This document shows, in pieces, positions 26,037-34,870 of a stretch of 64,000 nt of DNA. Source of the stretch: Streptomyces sp. CB02056 (GTDB lineage: Bacteria; Actinomycetota; Actinomycetes; Streptomycetales; Streptomycetaceae); the NCBI RefSeq assembly GCF_001905545.1, contig NZ_LIPD01000004.1, positions 536,610-600,609 of the forward strand. The letters are read 5' to 3'. The notes beneath the pieces are model-generated. The model was not told the origin of the DNA. It searched no databases and saw only the letters and a list, made by a program, of their open reading frames with translations. A program made the position numbers and the translations under genes. Position 1 is the first letter of the stretch. Each line of letters begins with the position of its first letter.

Positions 26037-26140
26037 TCCGGTGCCGGCCCACCCCCGCCGGGTTCCTCCACGAGGGCCCCGGTGCGGTGGGCGCGGCCCG
26101 GCCGAGGGCCGCTCGCGGGTGAGGCGGCCGAGGGCGGCGG

Positions 26141-27046
26141 TCAGAACGTCACGACGATCTTCCCGGCCAGGCCGCCCTCGCGGAACCGCTCGTGCGCGGC
26201 CCGGATCTCCTGGAGCCCGTACGTGGCGTGCACCCGCGGCCGCAGGGCGCCGGCGTCGACGAGCCGGGCCAACTCGGCCAGCCCGGCGCCGTCCTCGCGC
26301 ACCTGGTGGACGGTGGTGCGCACGCCCCGGGCGGAGAGGTCCGGGACGGGGCCGGCCTGGGTGGCGATCGAGGCGTAGCGGCCGCCGTCCGCGACCGCGT
26401 CGGTGACGAAGGCCCCGAAGGTGTCGAAGACCGCGTCGTAGCCGCCGCCCCGGAAGGCGGCGGGGTCGGTGGAGACGAGCCCCGCGCCGTGCTCGCGGGC
26501 GAAGCCGGCCTGTGCGTCGCGGGAGACCAGGGCGTCGACCTCGACGCCCCGCGCCCGGGCTATCTGCAGGGCGAGTCCGCCGACCGCGCCGGCGGCACCG
26601 GCGATCAGCAGCCGCTCGCCGGCGGACACCGCCAGCCAGTCCAGCGTCTGCAGGGCCGTCAGCCCGGGCAGCGGCAGCGTGGCGGCCTCGACCAGGCTGA
26701 CCGCCCGCGGCGCGACGGCCACCGCCGCCGCGGGGAGGACGACCAGGTCGGCCCAGGTGCCGCGGGTGGTGCCGAGCTGGTGGGACATGGCGATGACCCG
26801 TTCCCCCGCCTCCAGCGGGCTGTCGCCGCCGTCGACGACGACGCCGGCCAGGTCCCAGCCGAGCGTCGTCGGCAGCGGGGGAGTGCCCTCGCCGATGGCC
26901 CCCTCCCGGGTCTTGTCGTCGACGGGGTTGATGCCGCTCGCGACGGTCCGGACCAACACCTCCCCGGGGCCGGGCGCGGGCCGGGGGGTCTCGACGAGGT
27001 CGAGAACCTCGGGGGTGCCGAAACGGTCGATCTGGATGGCGCGCAC
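26141..27046 (-). CDS. MDR-family NADPH-dependent quinone oxidoreductase
   Basis: A 301-residue medium-chain dehydrogenase/reductase from GTG 27046, with AAGGG upstream. It has the GroES-like opening (MRAIQIDRFGTPEVLDLVET), the catalytic-domain block GSGINPVDDKTR-like, the Rossmann LLIAGAAGAVGGLALQIARARG and no zinc ligands, so it is a zinc-free quinone oxidoreductase-like enzyme. It is divergent from the CsoR-operator MFS gene. Substrate unknown. Confidence 0.88.
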   Translation of the reverse strand: MRAIQIDRFGTPEVLDLVETPRPAPGPGEVLVRTVASGINPVDDKTREGAIGEGTPPLPTTLGWDLAGVVVDGGDSPLEAGERVIAMSHQLGTTRGTWADLVVLPAAAVAVAPRAVSLVEAATLPLPGLTALQTLDWLAVSAGERLLIAGAAGAVGGLALQIARARGVEVDALVSRDAQAGFAREHGAGLVSTDPAAFRGGGYDAVFDTFGAFVTDAVADGGRYASIATQAGPVPDLSARGVRTTVHQVREDGAGLAELARLVDAGALRPRVHATYGLQEIRAAHERFREGGLAGKIVVTF

Positions 27047-27167
27047 GGAGGGCCCTTCACGAGGCGGGTGCTGACGCCTGGTGAAACCCCGCCGGTGGAC
27101 GCCGGATTCCCCGCCCTCGCGGGCTGCCTCCCGCCGCCGGGCCCCGTTCCCCGCCGCCCCGGCTCCG

Positions 27168-27198
27168 TTGACTAAACCCTACCCCCCTAGGGTATGTT
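27168..27198 (+). promoter_or_regulatory. Promoter with embedded CsoR operator, upstream of MFS exporter
   Basis: TTGACT at 27168-27173 and TATGTT at 27193-27198 are near-consensus -35 and -10 boxes, 19 bp apart. Between them lies TACCCCCCTAGGGTA (27180-27194), identical to the copZ operator at 19170-19184. CsoR binding would block this promoter and copper would release it. Confidence 0.8.
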
Positions 27199-27325
27199 CT
27201 CGGTCGTCCTCACCGGGGTCGTCGACCGGCACATCCACCGTGCCCGTCCTGCGAGTTGACGATCCCCGGCGATCGCCGCGAGGCACCGCCTCCGGCCGAT
27301 ACCCCTCACAGAAAGGGAGCAAGAG

Positions 27326-28762
27326 ATGGCAACCGACAGCACCGGGCCCGACCCCCGGAGGTGGCGCGCACTGGCGCTGATCGCCGCCGCGCAGTTCGTG
27401 GTGATCATGGACACCTCGATCATCGGGGTGGCCCTGCCCAGGATGAAGGACGCCCTCGGCTTCGGTCAGGAGGACCTGTCCTGGGTGTTCAACGCGTACG
27501 TGGTCGCCTTCGGCGGCCTGCTCCTGCTCGGCGGACGGCTCTCCGACCTGCTCGGCGCCCGCCGCCTGTTCAGCGCCGGCTGGGCGGTCCTCGGCGCGGG
27601 CTCACTGCTCGCCGGCCTCGCCGGGAACGTGCCCACCGAGCTGGCCGGCCGCGGCGTCCAGGGCCTCGGCGCCGCCCTCATCGCCCCCTCGGCGCTCACC
27701 CTGCTGATGACGCTCTTCGGCGGGAACCCGAAGGAACTGACCAAGGCCTTCGCCCTGTACGGCGCGGCGGCCCCGGCCGGCGGCACCGCGGGCGTCTTCC
27801 TCGGCGGCCTGATCACCCAGTACGTCAACTGGCCCTGGGTGTTCTACATCAACATCCCGGTGGCCGCGGTCGCGCTGCTCGCCACTCCCGCGCTGATGCC
27901 CTCCGCGCCCCGGCGCCGCGGCGGCATCGACCTCGTCGGCGCGCTCACCGTCACCGCCGGACTGGCCGCCGCCGTGTACGCCGTCGTCCGCGCCCCGGAG
28001 GCGGGTTGGGCCTCCGCGTCGACCCTGCTGACCCTGGCCGGCGCGGCCCTGCTGCTGGCCGCCTTCCTGGTCGTCCAGGGCAGGCGCCGCGAGCCGCTGA
28101 TGCGGCTGGGCATCTTCCGGGTGCCGAACCTCGGCGCCGCCAACCTCGCCCAGTTCCTGCTGGCCGCGGCCTGGGTGCCGATGTGGTTCTTCCTGAACCT
28201 CTACCTCCAGCAGGTCCTCCACCTCGGCGCCTTCGCCAGCGGCGCGGCCCTGCTGCCGATGACCGTCGCCATCATGGGCATCATGATCACCCTGGCGCCC
28301 CGGCTGATCGCCCGCTTCGGCCCCAAGGCGCTGGTCGTCACCGGCATGCTCGCCCTCGGCGCCGGCCTGGCCGGGCTCTCGCTGGCCCGCCCGGACGGCA
28401 ACTTCTGGACCGACGTGCTGCCCGCCTCCCTGCTCGCCGCGACCGGCATGGCGCTCGCCTTCATCCCCTCCCTCGGCACCGCGATCTCCAGCGCGCCCCC
28501 GGAGGACGGCGGCCTCGCCTCCGGCATCGTCAACACCGGCTACCAGGTGGGCTCGGCGCTCGGCCTGGCCGCGATGACCGCACTGGCCGGCGCCCGGACC
28601 CCGGACGCCACCGTCCAGGGTCTGACCTCGGGCTTCTCCGCGGCCTTCCTCGGCGCCGCGGCGATCGCGGTGGCCGGGGGCCTGCTCGCGGCGGCCACCC
28701 TGCGCACCCCGCGCCCCGGGCGCGCGGACGCGGCCGGGACGAAGTCCGCGACGGCCGCGTGA
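27326..28762 (+). CDS. DHA2-family MFS exporter under CsoR control
   Basis: A 478-residue protein of 14 predicted membrane segments. It carries the DHA2 (14-TMS) opening QFVVIMDTSIIGVALPRMKD and motif A, GGRLSDLLGARRLF, then QGLGAALIAPSALTL. The ATG has GGGAG about 9 bases upstream. The leader is 130 bases from a promoter whose spacer is a perfect CsoR operator, so expression should rise with copper. It most resembles multidrug exporters, not metal carriers; a role in exporting copper-toxic or copper-chelating compounds is inference. It precedes a 54-residue ORF (28852). Confidence 0.88.
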   Translation: MATDSTGPDPRRWRALALIAAAQFVVIMDTSIIGVALPRMKDALGFGQEDLSWVFNAYVVAFGGLLLLGGRLSDLLGARRLFSAGWAVLGAGSLLAGLAGNVPTELAGRGVQGLGAALIAPSALTLLMTLFGGNPKELTKAFALYGAAAPAGGTAGVFLGGLITQYVNWPWVFYINIPVAAVALLATPALMPSAPRRRGGIDLVGALTVTAGLAAAVYAVVRAPEAGWASASTLLTLAGAALLLAAFLVVQGRRREPLMRLGIFRVPNLGAANLAQFLLAAAWVPMWFFLNLYLQQVLHLGAFASGAALLPMTVAIMGIMITLAPRLIARFGPKALVVTGMLALGAGLAGLSLARPDGNFWTDVLPASLLAATGMALAFIPSLGTAISSAPPEDGGLASGIVNTGYQVGSALGLAAMTALAGARTPDATVQGLTSGFSAAFLGAAAIAVAGGLLAAATLRTPRPGRADAAGTKSATAA

Positions 28763-28851
28763 GGCCGCCCACCACCCCGTCCGCCCCGTCGGGGGCCGCG
28801 TCCACCGACGCGGCCCCCGACGGCCGTACCCCCCCCACGAAGGAGCCCTCG

Positions 28852-29016
28852 ATGACGCACCACCCGGCCCCCGCCACACGCCCGCCCGCCCTGCTGCGCG
28901 CCGTACGCCACCCCGTCACCCGCTGCCTGATCGCCTGTCTGGCCGGCACCGTCGCGGCGGCCGTCACCGCCGACCCGGCCCGTGGCACCCCCGCCCCCTG
29001 CCGCCCGGGCCGCTGA
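28852..29016 (+). CDS. Small hydrophobic-tailed protein, 54 aa
   Basis: ATG 28852 has a perfect AAGGAG 6 bases upstream. The product runs MTHHPAPATRPPALLRAVRH then a single hydrophobic segment CLIACLAGTVAAAVTA. It follows the MFS exporter by 89 bases on the same strand, so it could be a small membrane accessory. The family is not recognised and a real gene is not certain. Confidence 0.45.
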   Translation: MTHHPAPATRPPALLRAVRHPVTRCLIACLAGTVAAAVTADPARGTPAPCRPGR

Positions 29017-29066
29017 CCACTCGCGCCCGCACTCGATCCTCCGCTCCTCACGTACGCTCCTCGGTC

Positions 29067-29390
29067 GTGGACTTCACCCCCGAAGCACTCGCCGAGCTCG
29101 CGCGGGCCGGAGACGCCGCCGCACTGCGGCAGGCTCTGCCCGTAGCCCTGCCCTGGTGCACCGTCCTGCCCGACGGGGACCTCGACACCCTGATCACCGA
29201 ACTGGCCGACACGGCGCGCGGCGCGGTGGCCCCGGACGACCTCGCCCCGGTGGAGCTCCTGCTCACCCAGTGGCAGCACAGCGCCGAGGTGTACGCGGAC
29301 CCGGCCCTGCTCGCCGTCCTCACCCGCGAGCCCGAGGCCGACCTCGGGCCCGTCCCGCCGCCCGGGGCGGACCGACGAGCCGCGGACTGA
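29067..29390 (+). CDS. Uncharacterised small protein, 107 aa
   Basis: GTG 29067 is preceded by TACGCT at 29053-29058, a -10-like box 8 bases upstream, so the gene may be leaderless. The product is acidic and helical (PEALAELARAGDAAALRQAL, LITELADTARGAV). Family not recognised. It lies between the MFS region and the LysR gene. Confidence 0.5.
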   Translation: MDFTPEALAELARAGDAAALRQALPVALPWCTVLPDGDLDTLITELADTARGAVAPDDLAPVELLLTQWQHSAEVYADPALLAVLTREPEADLGPVPPPGADRRAAD

Positions 29391-29414
29391 CCCGCGGACT
29401 GACCCGCGCGGGGC

Positions 29415-30353
29415 TCAACGGCCGTTCTCCGGCCCGCCGTTCGCCTCCGCCACCGCCGCCGCGCGCAGCGCCGCCGCCAGGCGGCGGACCGGGTCGGTGG
29501 GCGGCTGCGGGAGGCGGGCCAGCAGCAGGCGCCGCACCTCCTGCGGGCCGCCGCGTACCGGCAGGACGCGTACGCCGGGTGGTGCGGCGGCGGCCATGGC
29601 GGGGGAGACGGTGGTCAGCCCGCCGCCGGCCGCCACCAGGTGCAGCTTGGCGAGCCAGTCGCGGGCGGTGTGGGCGATCTCGGGCCGTTCGTCCAGCCCC
29701 GGCCACACCCCCATCAGCCGGTCGGCCCCGGCGGACGGCCCGGCGATCCACCGCTGCCCGCGCAGGTCGGCCACGTCGACGTACTCCCCGCGGGCCAGCG
29801 GGTGCGCCGCGGGCACGGCCAGGCACAGGGCGCGCTCGGTGAGGGTCTGCAGCACCAGGGGCGGCGACTCGGTGTCCGGGGCGCGGAACGGCGGGGCCGA
29901 GGAGAGCAGGGCGAGGTCGATGCCGCCCGCCCGCAGGGCCCGCGCCAGCGTCGCGGTGCCGCCCTCGCGGCTGGTCACCCGTACCCCCGGGGCGCTGCGC
30001 CGCAGCGCGGCGAGGGCCTGCGGGACGAGCGTGGTGCCGGCGGTCGGCACCCAGCCGAGCCGGACCGTCCCGCCCTCCTCCGGCCGACCGGACAGTTCGC
30101 GGGCCGCCGCGTCGATCTCCTCCAGCACGACGGTCGCGTGCCGCATCACCACCCGCCCGGCGGCCGTCACCCGGACGCCCTCGCGGCGCCGTTCCAGCAG
30201 CTCCGCGCCCGCGGCCCGTTCGATCGAGGCGATCTGCCGGGACACCGCCGACTGGGTGTACCCCAGCGCCTGCGCGGCCGCCGTGAAGGTGCCCTGCTCG
30301 GCCACGGCCCGGAACACCCGCAGCGCGGTCAGCGAGACGTCCGTGAAGTCCAT
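29415..30353 (-). CDS. LysR-family regulator
   Basis: A 312-residue LTTR. The HTH reads LRVFRAVAEQGTFTAAAQAL then YTQSAVSRQIASIERAAG, and the C-terminal substrate-binding domain follows (VRLGWVPTAGTTLVPQALA). ATG 30353 lies 73 bases from the divergent SDR gene at 30426, the usual arrangement for a LysR and its target. Confidence 0.9.
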   Translation of the reverse strand: MDFTDVSLTALRVFRAVAEQGTFTAAAQALGYTQSAVSRQIASIERAAGAELLERRREGVRVTAAGRVVMRHATVVLEEIDAAARELSGRPEEGGTVRLGWVPTAGTTLVPQALAALRRSAPGVRVTSREGGTATLARALRAGGIDLALLSSAPPFRAPDTESPPLVLQTLTERALCLAVPAAHPLARGEYVDVADLRGQRWIAGPSAGADRLMGVWPGLDERPEIAHTARDWLAKLHLVAAGGGLTTVSPAMAAAAPPGVRVLPVRGGPQEVRRLLLARLPQPPTDPVRRLAAALRAAAVAEANGGPENGR

Positions 30354-30425
30354 GACGTCTACGCATAGCAGAGGTGCGAGAGTTTCGTTGGACTCATGGA
30401 GGCGCCGGTTCCTACCGTGGTCGGT

Positions 30426-31313
30426 ATGAGCGATCCCCGCACCGCCCTCGTCACGGGGGCCAACCAGGGCCTTGGCCGGGCCCTCGCCGAGGGACTGGCG
30501 GCCCGCCTGCGGCCGGCCGACCTGGTCCTGCTCACCGGCCGCAGCGAGCAGCGCGTCACCGAGGCCGCCCGCCAGGTCGCCCGGTCGGCCGGCACCCGCG
30601 GCCGCGTCGAAGGGCGGGTCCTGGACGTCACCGACACCGAGGCCCTCGCCCGCCTCGCCGACGAACTCCGGCAGCGACACGGCGGCGTCGACATCGTCCT
30701 GTCCAACGCCGTCGCCCGGCTGCTCCCCGGCGAGTCGCAGTCCGAGCGCGCCGACGAGTTCATCGACGTCTCCAACACCGCCACCCACGCCGTGCTGCGC
30801 GACTTCGCCCCGGTGCTGCGCCCCGGCGGCCGGCTGCTCGTGGTGGCCAGCAGCCTGGGCACCCTCGGTCACCTGGACCCCCGGCTGCGGCACCTGTTCG
30901 ACGGCGCGACCCTCGACCAGGTGGAGTACGCCGTCGAGTCCTGGCGCACCGCGATCCACCACGGCACCGCCGAGGAGGCGGGCTGGCCGCGCTGGCTGAA
31001 CGTGCCCTCGAAGGTGGCCCAGGTGGCCGCCGTCCGGGCGGTCGCCGCCGAGCGGCGCGAGCGCGACCTCGCCGCCGGCATCCTGATCGCCTCCGTCTGC
31101 CCGGGCATGGTCGACACCGCGACCTCGCGCCCCTGGTTCGGCGACTACCGCGAGGCGCGCCCGCCGGCGGTGGCGGCCGCGGACATCCTGGACCTGGTGT
31201 TCGCCGAGCCCGTCGACCCGGCCCTGTACGGCGAACTCGTCCGCGCGGGCCGCCCGCTCGACTGGTACGGCGGCACGCCGCCGACCGAGCAGGACCGCCT
31301 GCTCGTACCGTGA
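30426..31313 (+). CDS. SDR-family NAD(P)-dependent reductase
   Basis: A 295-residue short-chain dehydrogenase with the nucleotide motif [12 protein letters not shown] and [12 protein letters not shown]. The canonical YxxxK is not clear: the region has VEYAVESW, with Tyr but no Lys four residues on. It may have an altered active site. TACCGT at 30413-30418 with TTGGAC 19 bp upstream gives a leaderless promoter ending 7 bases before the ATG. Next to it lies a divergent LysR regulator. Confidence 0.8.
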   Translation: MSDPRTALVTGANQGLGRALAEGLAARLRPADLVLLTGRSEQRVTEAARQVARSAGTRGRVEGRVLDVTDTEALARLADELRQRHGGVDIVLSNAVARLLPGESQSERADEFIDVSNTATHAVLRDFAPVLRPGGRLLVVASSLGTLGHLDPRLRHLFDGATLDQVEYAVESWRTAIHHGTAEEAGWPRWLNVPSKVAQVAAVRAVAAERRERDLAAGILIASVCPGMVDTATSRPWFGDYREARPPAVAAADILDLVFAEPVDPALYGELVRAGRPLDWYGGTPPTEQDRLLVP

Positions 31314-31353
31314 GGGCGTCGACAACACCCGTCCCCCGAAGAGGAGTTCACCG

Positions 31354-32283
31354 ATGAACGCGATCAGCACGCCGTACGGCTTCGCGACCACCGCCGCCGA
31401 GGTCGCGCAGGGCGTCCACCTCACCGGCCGCCGCGCCGTGGTGACCGGCGCCGCCTCCGGCCTCGGCACGGAGACCGCCCGGGTGCTGGCCGGCACCGGC
31501 GCCGCCGTCACCCTGGCCGTCCGCGACGTGGCGGCCGGGCGGCGGGTCGCCGAGGAGATCACCGCGGCCACCGGCAACCGGGAGGTGCACGTCGGCCGAC
31601 TGGACCTCACCGACCTGGCCTCCGTCGCCGCGTTCGCGGAGGCCTGGCAGGGCCCGCTGCACATCCTGGTGAACAACGCCGGCGTGATGGCCTGCCCGGA
31701 GCGGTACACCGAGCAGGGCTGGGAGTGGCAGTTCGCCACCAACCACCTGGGGCACTTCGCCCTCGCCACCGGCCTGCACCGCGCGCTCGCCGCCGACGGC
31801 GCCGCCCGGATCGTCTCGGTCAGCTCCAGCGCCCACCAGCGGTCGCCGATCGTCTGGGACGACGTCCACTTCGCCTTCCGCCCGTACGACCCGTGGCTCG
31901 CCTACGCCCAGTCCAAGACCGCCAACGTCCTGTTCGCGGTCGAGGCGAGCCGCCGCTGGGCCGACGACGGCATCACCGCCAACGCCCTGATGCCCGGCGC
32001 GATCCTCACCAACCTCCAGCGCCACACCGACGGCCGGGGCAGCGGGACCATCCCGCCCGAGCTGATGAAGACGGTCGCCCAGGGAGCGGCGACCTCCGTC
32101 CTGCTCGCCGTCTCACCCCTCCTGGACGGCGTCGGCGGCCGCTACTTCGCCGCCTGCGACGAGGCCGAGGTGCTCGACCGCCGAGGCGTCCCGCTGCAAG
32201 GCGTCGCGCGCTACGCGCTGGACGGCGAGAACGCCCGGAGGCTCTGGGACCTGTCGGAGGAGTCGGTGAAGTCCTCCGGCTGA
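31354..32283 (+). CDS. Classical SDR-family oxidoreductase
   Basis: A 309-residue short-chain dehydrogenase with [13 protein letters not shown] for cofactor binding, [10 protein letters not shown], the catalytic Ser in [10 protein letters not shown] and YAQSKTANV (YxxxK). It follows the previous SDR by 40 bases with GAGGAG upstream, so both are likely one operon under the divergent LysR. Substrate unknown. Confidence 0.9.
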   Translation: MNAISTPYGFATTAAEVAQGVHLTGRRAVVTGAASGLGTETARVLAGTGAAVTLAVRDVAAGRRVAEEITAATGNREVHVGRLDLTDLASVAAFAEAWQGPLHILVNNAGVMACPERYTEQGWEWQFATNHLGHFALATGLHRALAADGAARIVSVSSSAHQRSPIVWDDVHFAFRPYDPWLAYAQSKTANVLFAVEASRRWADDGITANALMPGAILTNLQRHTDGRGSGTIPPELMKTVAQGAATSVLLAVSPLLDGVGGRYFAACDEAEVLDRRGVPLQGVARYALDGENARRLWDLSEESVKSSG

Positions 32284-32438
32284 CCGCCGCTCGGACCGGA
32301 CCGGACCGGCTCCGCTGTGAGCCGATCATGCCCGCGAAGGTATGGCGCGATAACGGGATTGGTCTTGGAAAAGGCCGGCTCGCGGGTCATAGCGTCGAGG
32401 GAGTTCGCGCACGAGTTCACAGCGAAGGGGGAGCCTCC

Positions 32439-32942
32439 ATGGGCACCAACGGAAGCAGCAGCAGGTACCTGACGGCCAGGAGGTTCGTCGCCGCCGTGCT
32501 GGCCACGGCCGCGATCGGATTCGCCGCAGTGGGCACCGCGGACGCCGACAGCCTGCGGAGGGGGCGCGTCGAGGTGCTCGAACTCAAGGTCCAGAACGAC
32601 CAGTACGAGGTTCTGGACCTCGGCCAGGCCGGGCCGAGCCTGGGCGACATGGACGTCTACTCCGGCGCCACCGTTCAGGGCGGCCGCAGCGTCGGACGCG
32701 GGGGCGGATCGTGCCAGGTCGTCCAGCTCCACGGTGGGGAGGTGACGAAGCAGTGCCTCATCACCATGGAGGTCGAGGGCGGCTCCCTGACCATGCAGTC
32801 GCTCTGGACGAAGGGAACGAGCGCCCCGCTCGACATGGCCGTCACCGGTGGTACGGGCGCCTATGCCGGCGCGCACGGAATCGTCCGCTTCTGGGACATC
32901 GGCACGCCGGACGAGCGGGCGCGGGCCGAGATCCAGCGCTGA
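32439..32942 (+). CDS. Secreted allene-oxide-cyclase-barrel-like protein
   Basis: A 167-residue protein with a signal peptide (SSSRYLTARRFVAAVLATAAI, here split, ending TADA). The mature part has a beta-barrel pattern: VYSGATVQGG, SCQVVQLHGGEVTKQCLIT, VTGGTGAYAGAHGIVRFWD. This GTGAY-AGA block is the signature of dirigent/allene oxide cyclase-like barrels found in Streptomyces secreted proteins. No enzyme activity is proven for these. ATG 32439 has GGGGGAG 6 bases upstream. Confidence 0.75.
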   Translation: MGTNGSSSRYLTARRFVAAVLATAAIGFAAVGTADADSLRRGRVEVLELKVQNDQYEVLDLGQAGPSLGDMDVYSGATVQGGRSVGRGGGSCQVVQLHGGEVTKQCLITMEVEGGSLTMQSLWTKGTSAPLDMAVTGGTGAYAGAHGIVRFWDIGTPDERARAEIQR

Positions 32943-33018
32943 CTGCGCCTGAGGGCCGGACGGGAGTGGATCGGAGGTTCCGGCCCGTCAAAGGGCAGGT
33001 GGTGTGAGGCGGGAAGGT

Positions 33019-33055
33019 TTGCGCGAGAAGTAGGCCTGGCCGACTTCTCGCGCAA
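33019..33055. terminator. Strong hairpin in a 247-bp non-coding gap
   Basis: TTGCGCGAGAAGT at 33019-33031 pairs perfectly with 33043-33055 (13 bp, 11-nt loop). It lies between the convergent secreted protein and TetR genes. The gap otherwise holds no supported gene. Confidence 0.6.
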
Positions 33056-33189
33056 CTGCTTTCAGGTGTTGGTGGTTGTGGACAGGTGTGAGGCCCCCGA
33101 CCCGCACGAGGTCCTGAGCCGGTGTTCCGCTCCTCCTCACCTCACCGGGCCGCGGGACAAGCCCGATCCGGGCTGTGCGGCGGAGCCGC

Positions 33190-33906
33190 TCAGCCCTGGT
33201 GGGGGATGCCCAGTGCTCGGACGAGCTGGGCCAGTTCCTCGCGGAAGAGCTTGTCCGGGCTGGCCATCTGAGTGTGGAGGTGGCCGTAGATCTCCAGTGA
33301 CACCAGGCCGTGCAGGTGTCCCCAGATGCGCAGGGCGAGTGCGACGGCGGCGGGGGGCAGATCCGGGAAGGCCTCGCGCACCTTGTCGCGGAGCCCGGGG
33401 TCGAAGTCGGGCCACTCGAACGTGCTGTCTCGGTAGAGGTGTTCGGTGTGGGGCCAGGCAGCCGCCGCGAGTGCGGCGAGTCCTGTGCACACCCGGCGCG
33501 CGGCGTCCGGGGCGGCGCCGCCCTCGGGGGCGTGGTAGCCGGGGACCGGGTCACCGTAGACGAGGCGGAAGCCCTCGGGGTTGGCGACGGCCCAGTTCCG
33601 GAAGGCGGTGGCCCATGCCTGGATCCGGACCGCCGGGTCCTTGGCGGGGGCGGCCTCCCAGGCCGCGTCCACGGCGTCGGCCAGCGCGGTGTACACGTCG
33701 TTGATGAGCGTGGTGACCAGATCGTCGCGGGTGGCGAAGTAGCCGTAGATGGCGTTGGCGGTCATGCCCATCTCTCGGGCGATGGCCCGCAGCGTGATGG
33801 CGTCGGGGCCGCCTGAGGCCATCAGCGCCAATGCCACGCTCTTGATTTCGGCCGTCGTCTCGGCGCGCAGCCGCTCGCGTCGTCCTGTGGTCCCGGTAGC
33901 CGCCAT
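33190..33906 (-). CDS. TetR regulator with WHG-type C-terminal domain
   Basis: A 238-residue regulator with an N-terminal HTH (ITLRAIAREMGMTANAIYGY FATRDDLVTT region) and a C-terminal block including PVPGYHAPEGGAAP and WGHLHGLVSLEIYGHL, typical of the WHG domain. Start ATG 33906, possibly leaderless: TAGAGT precedes it by 6 bases and overlaps a palindromic operator. It is divergent from the NAD(P)H-binding gene at 34030. Confidence 0.88.
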   Translation of the reverse strand: MAATGTTGRRERLRAETTAEIKSVALALMASGGPDAITLRAIAREMGMTANAIYGYFATRDDLVTTLINDVYTALADAVDAAWEAAPAKDPAVRIQAWATAFRNWAVANPEGFRLVYGDPVPGYHAPEGGAAPDAARRVCTGLAALAAAAWPHTEHLYRDSTFEWPDFDPGLRDKVREAFPDLPPAAVALALRIWGHLHGLVSLEIYGHLHTQMASPDKLFREELAQLVRALGIPHQG

Positions 33907-33909
33907 GCG

Positions 33910-33965
33910 GACACTCTACAGTGTCACCAGATTGGTTGGCGTATCGAAACTTCACGCCGTATAGT
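33910..33965. promoter_or_regulatory. TetR operator and divergent promoter
   Basis: GACACTCTACAGTGTC at 33910-33925 is a palindrome with 6-bp arms over the TetR gene's own start and -10 region. For the + strand gene, TTGGCG (33936-33941) and TATAGT (33960-33965) form a near-consensus promoter with an 18-bp spacer. Confidence 0.65.
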
Positions 33966-34029
33966 TTTCGCCGTGGCGACCGACGGTCCGTCATGTCGCC
34001 GTATTCGCAGGTGGGTTGAGGGGAGAACC

Positions 34030-34731
34030 ATGCACATCGGAGTCATCGGCGCCACTGGCGGCATCGGCAGCCGGGTCGTCACCGAGGCGCTTCAGCGCGG
34101 ACACCTGGTCTCGGCCTTCGGTCGGGACACTTCACGGATCAAGGAGACCCGCGAGAACATCACCTGGGCCGACGTCGACGTCCTCGACGCGGCGAGCATC
34201 GCGGCCGTGCTGCCCGGCCTGGACGTGCTGATCAGCGGATTCCAGCCGGGCAACGCCGCCAAGGACTTCGCCGACACCGTCCGTCGCTCCATCGCCGACC
34301 CCACGGTCTACGCGACTGCCGCCCGCGCGCTGCTGACGGCACTGGAGAGCCACCCCAGGACGCGCCTGCTCGTGATCGGCGGTGCCGGAAGCCTGGAGGT
34401 CGAACCGGGCGTGGTGCGCGCCGACCATGACGAGCTGATCCATGAGAGCCTCGACGCGCTCGGACTGCCCCGGGAGTACGCGGCCGCCGTGCGCGGCCAC
34501 CGGGACGCCCTGACCGTCCTGCGAACCTCGAATCGGCTGTGGACCTACTTCAGCCCGGCCGAGGACATCGCTCCCGGCGAGCGTACCGGCCGTTTCCGGA
34601 CCGGTGGTGACCAATTCGTCCTGGACGCGGACGGACGCAGTCGCATATCGGTGGAGGACGCCGCGATCGCCCTGGTCGACGAGGCGGAGCTGCCGCGCTT
34701 CGTCCAGCGCCGCTTCACGGTGGGGTACTGA
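34030..34731 (+). CDS. NAD(P)H-binding atypical SDR (NmrA-like)
   Basis: A 233-residue protein beginning MHIGVIGATGGIGSRVVTEA with an extended GxxGxxG motif, then VISGFQPGN, RLLVIGGAGSLE and FVQRRFTVGY. This matches the NAD(P)H-binding, NmrA-like family of redox sensors and reductases. It is divergent from a TetR gene, which probably controls it through the operator at 33910-33925. Confidence 0.85.
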   Translation: MHIGVIGATGGIGSRVVTEALQRGHLVSAFGRDTSRIKETRENITWADVDVLDAASIAAVLPGLDVLISGFQPGNAAKDFADTVRRSIADPTVYATAARALLTALESHPRTRLLVIGGAGSLEVEPGVVRADHDELIHESLDALGLPREYAAAVRGHRDALTVLRTSNRLWTYFSPAEDIAPGERTGRFRTGGDQFVLDADGRSRISVEDAAIALVDEAELPRFVQRRFTVGY

Positions 34732-34814
34732 AAGGTCGTAGTCGAGATCCACCCGGGAACCTCTCTCCTCGCCGTGCTCCGGCAAGCCGCTCCACACCCG
34801 ATCGGGTGAACAGC

Positions 34815-34857
34815 AGAGGTGCCGGGCGATCCCCCCGCGGGATCGCCCGGCACCTCT
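34815..34857. terminator. Perfect 19-bp bidirectional terminator
   Basis: Arms 34815-34833 and 34839-34857 are perfectly complementary over 19 bp with a 5-nt loop, between the convergent NmrA-like and His-rich protein genes. Confidence 0.8.
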
Positions 34858-34870
34858 CGTACGGGCCCGC

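Noticed and set aside
26037..26140. Terminator between convergent genes
   Set aside because: The only inverted repeats found are imperfect and short.
32943..33189. Possible transposase remnant in the frame ending near 32988 (-)
   Set aside because: The peptide read from this gap has no transposase signature I can confirm; only the hairpin at 33019-33055 is supported.
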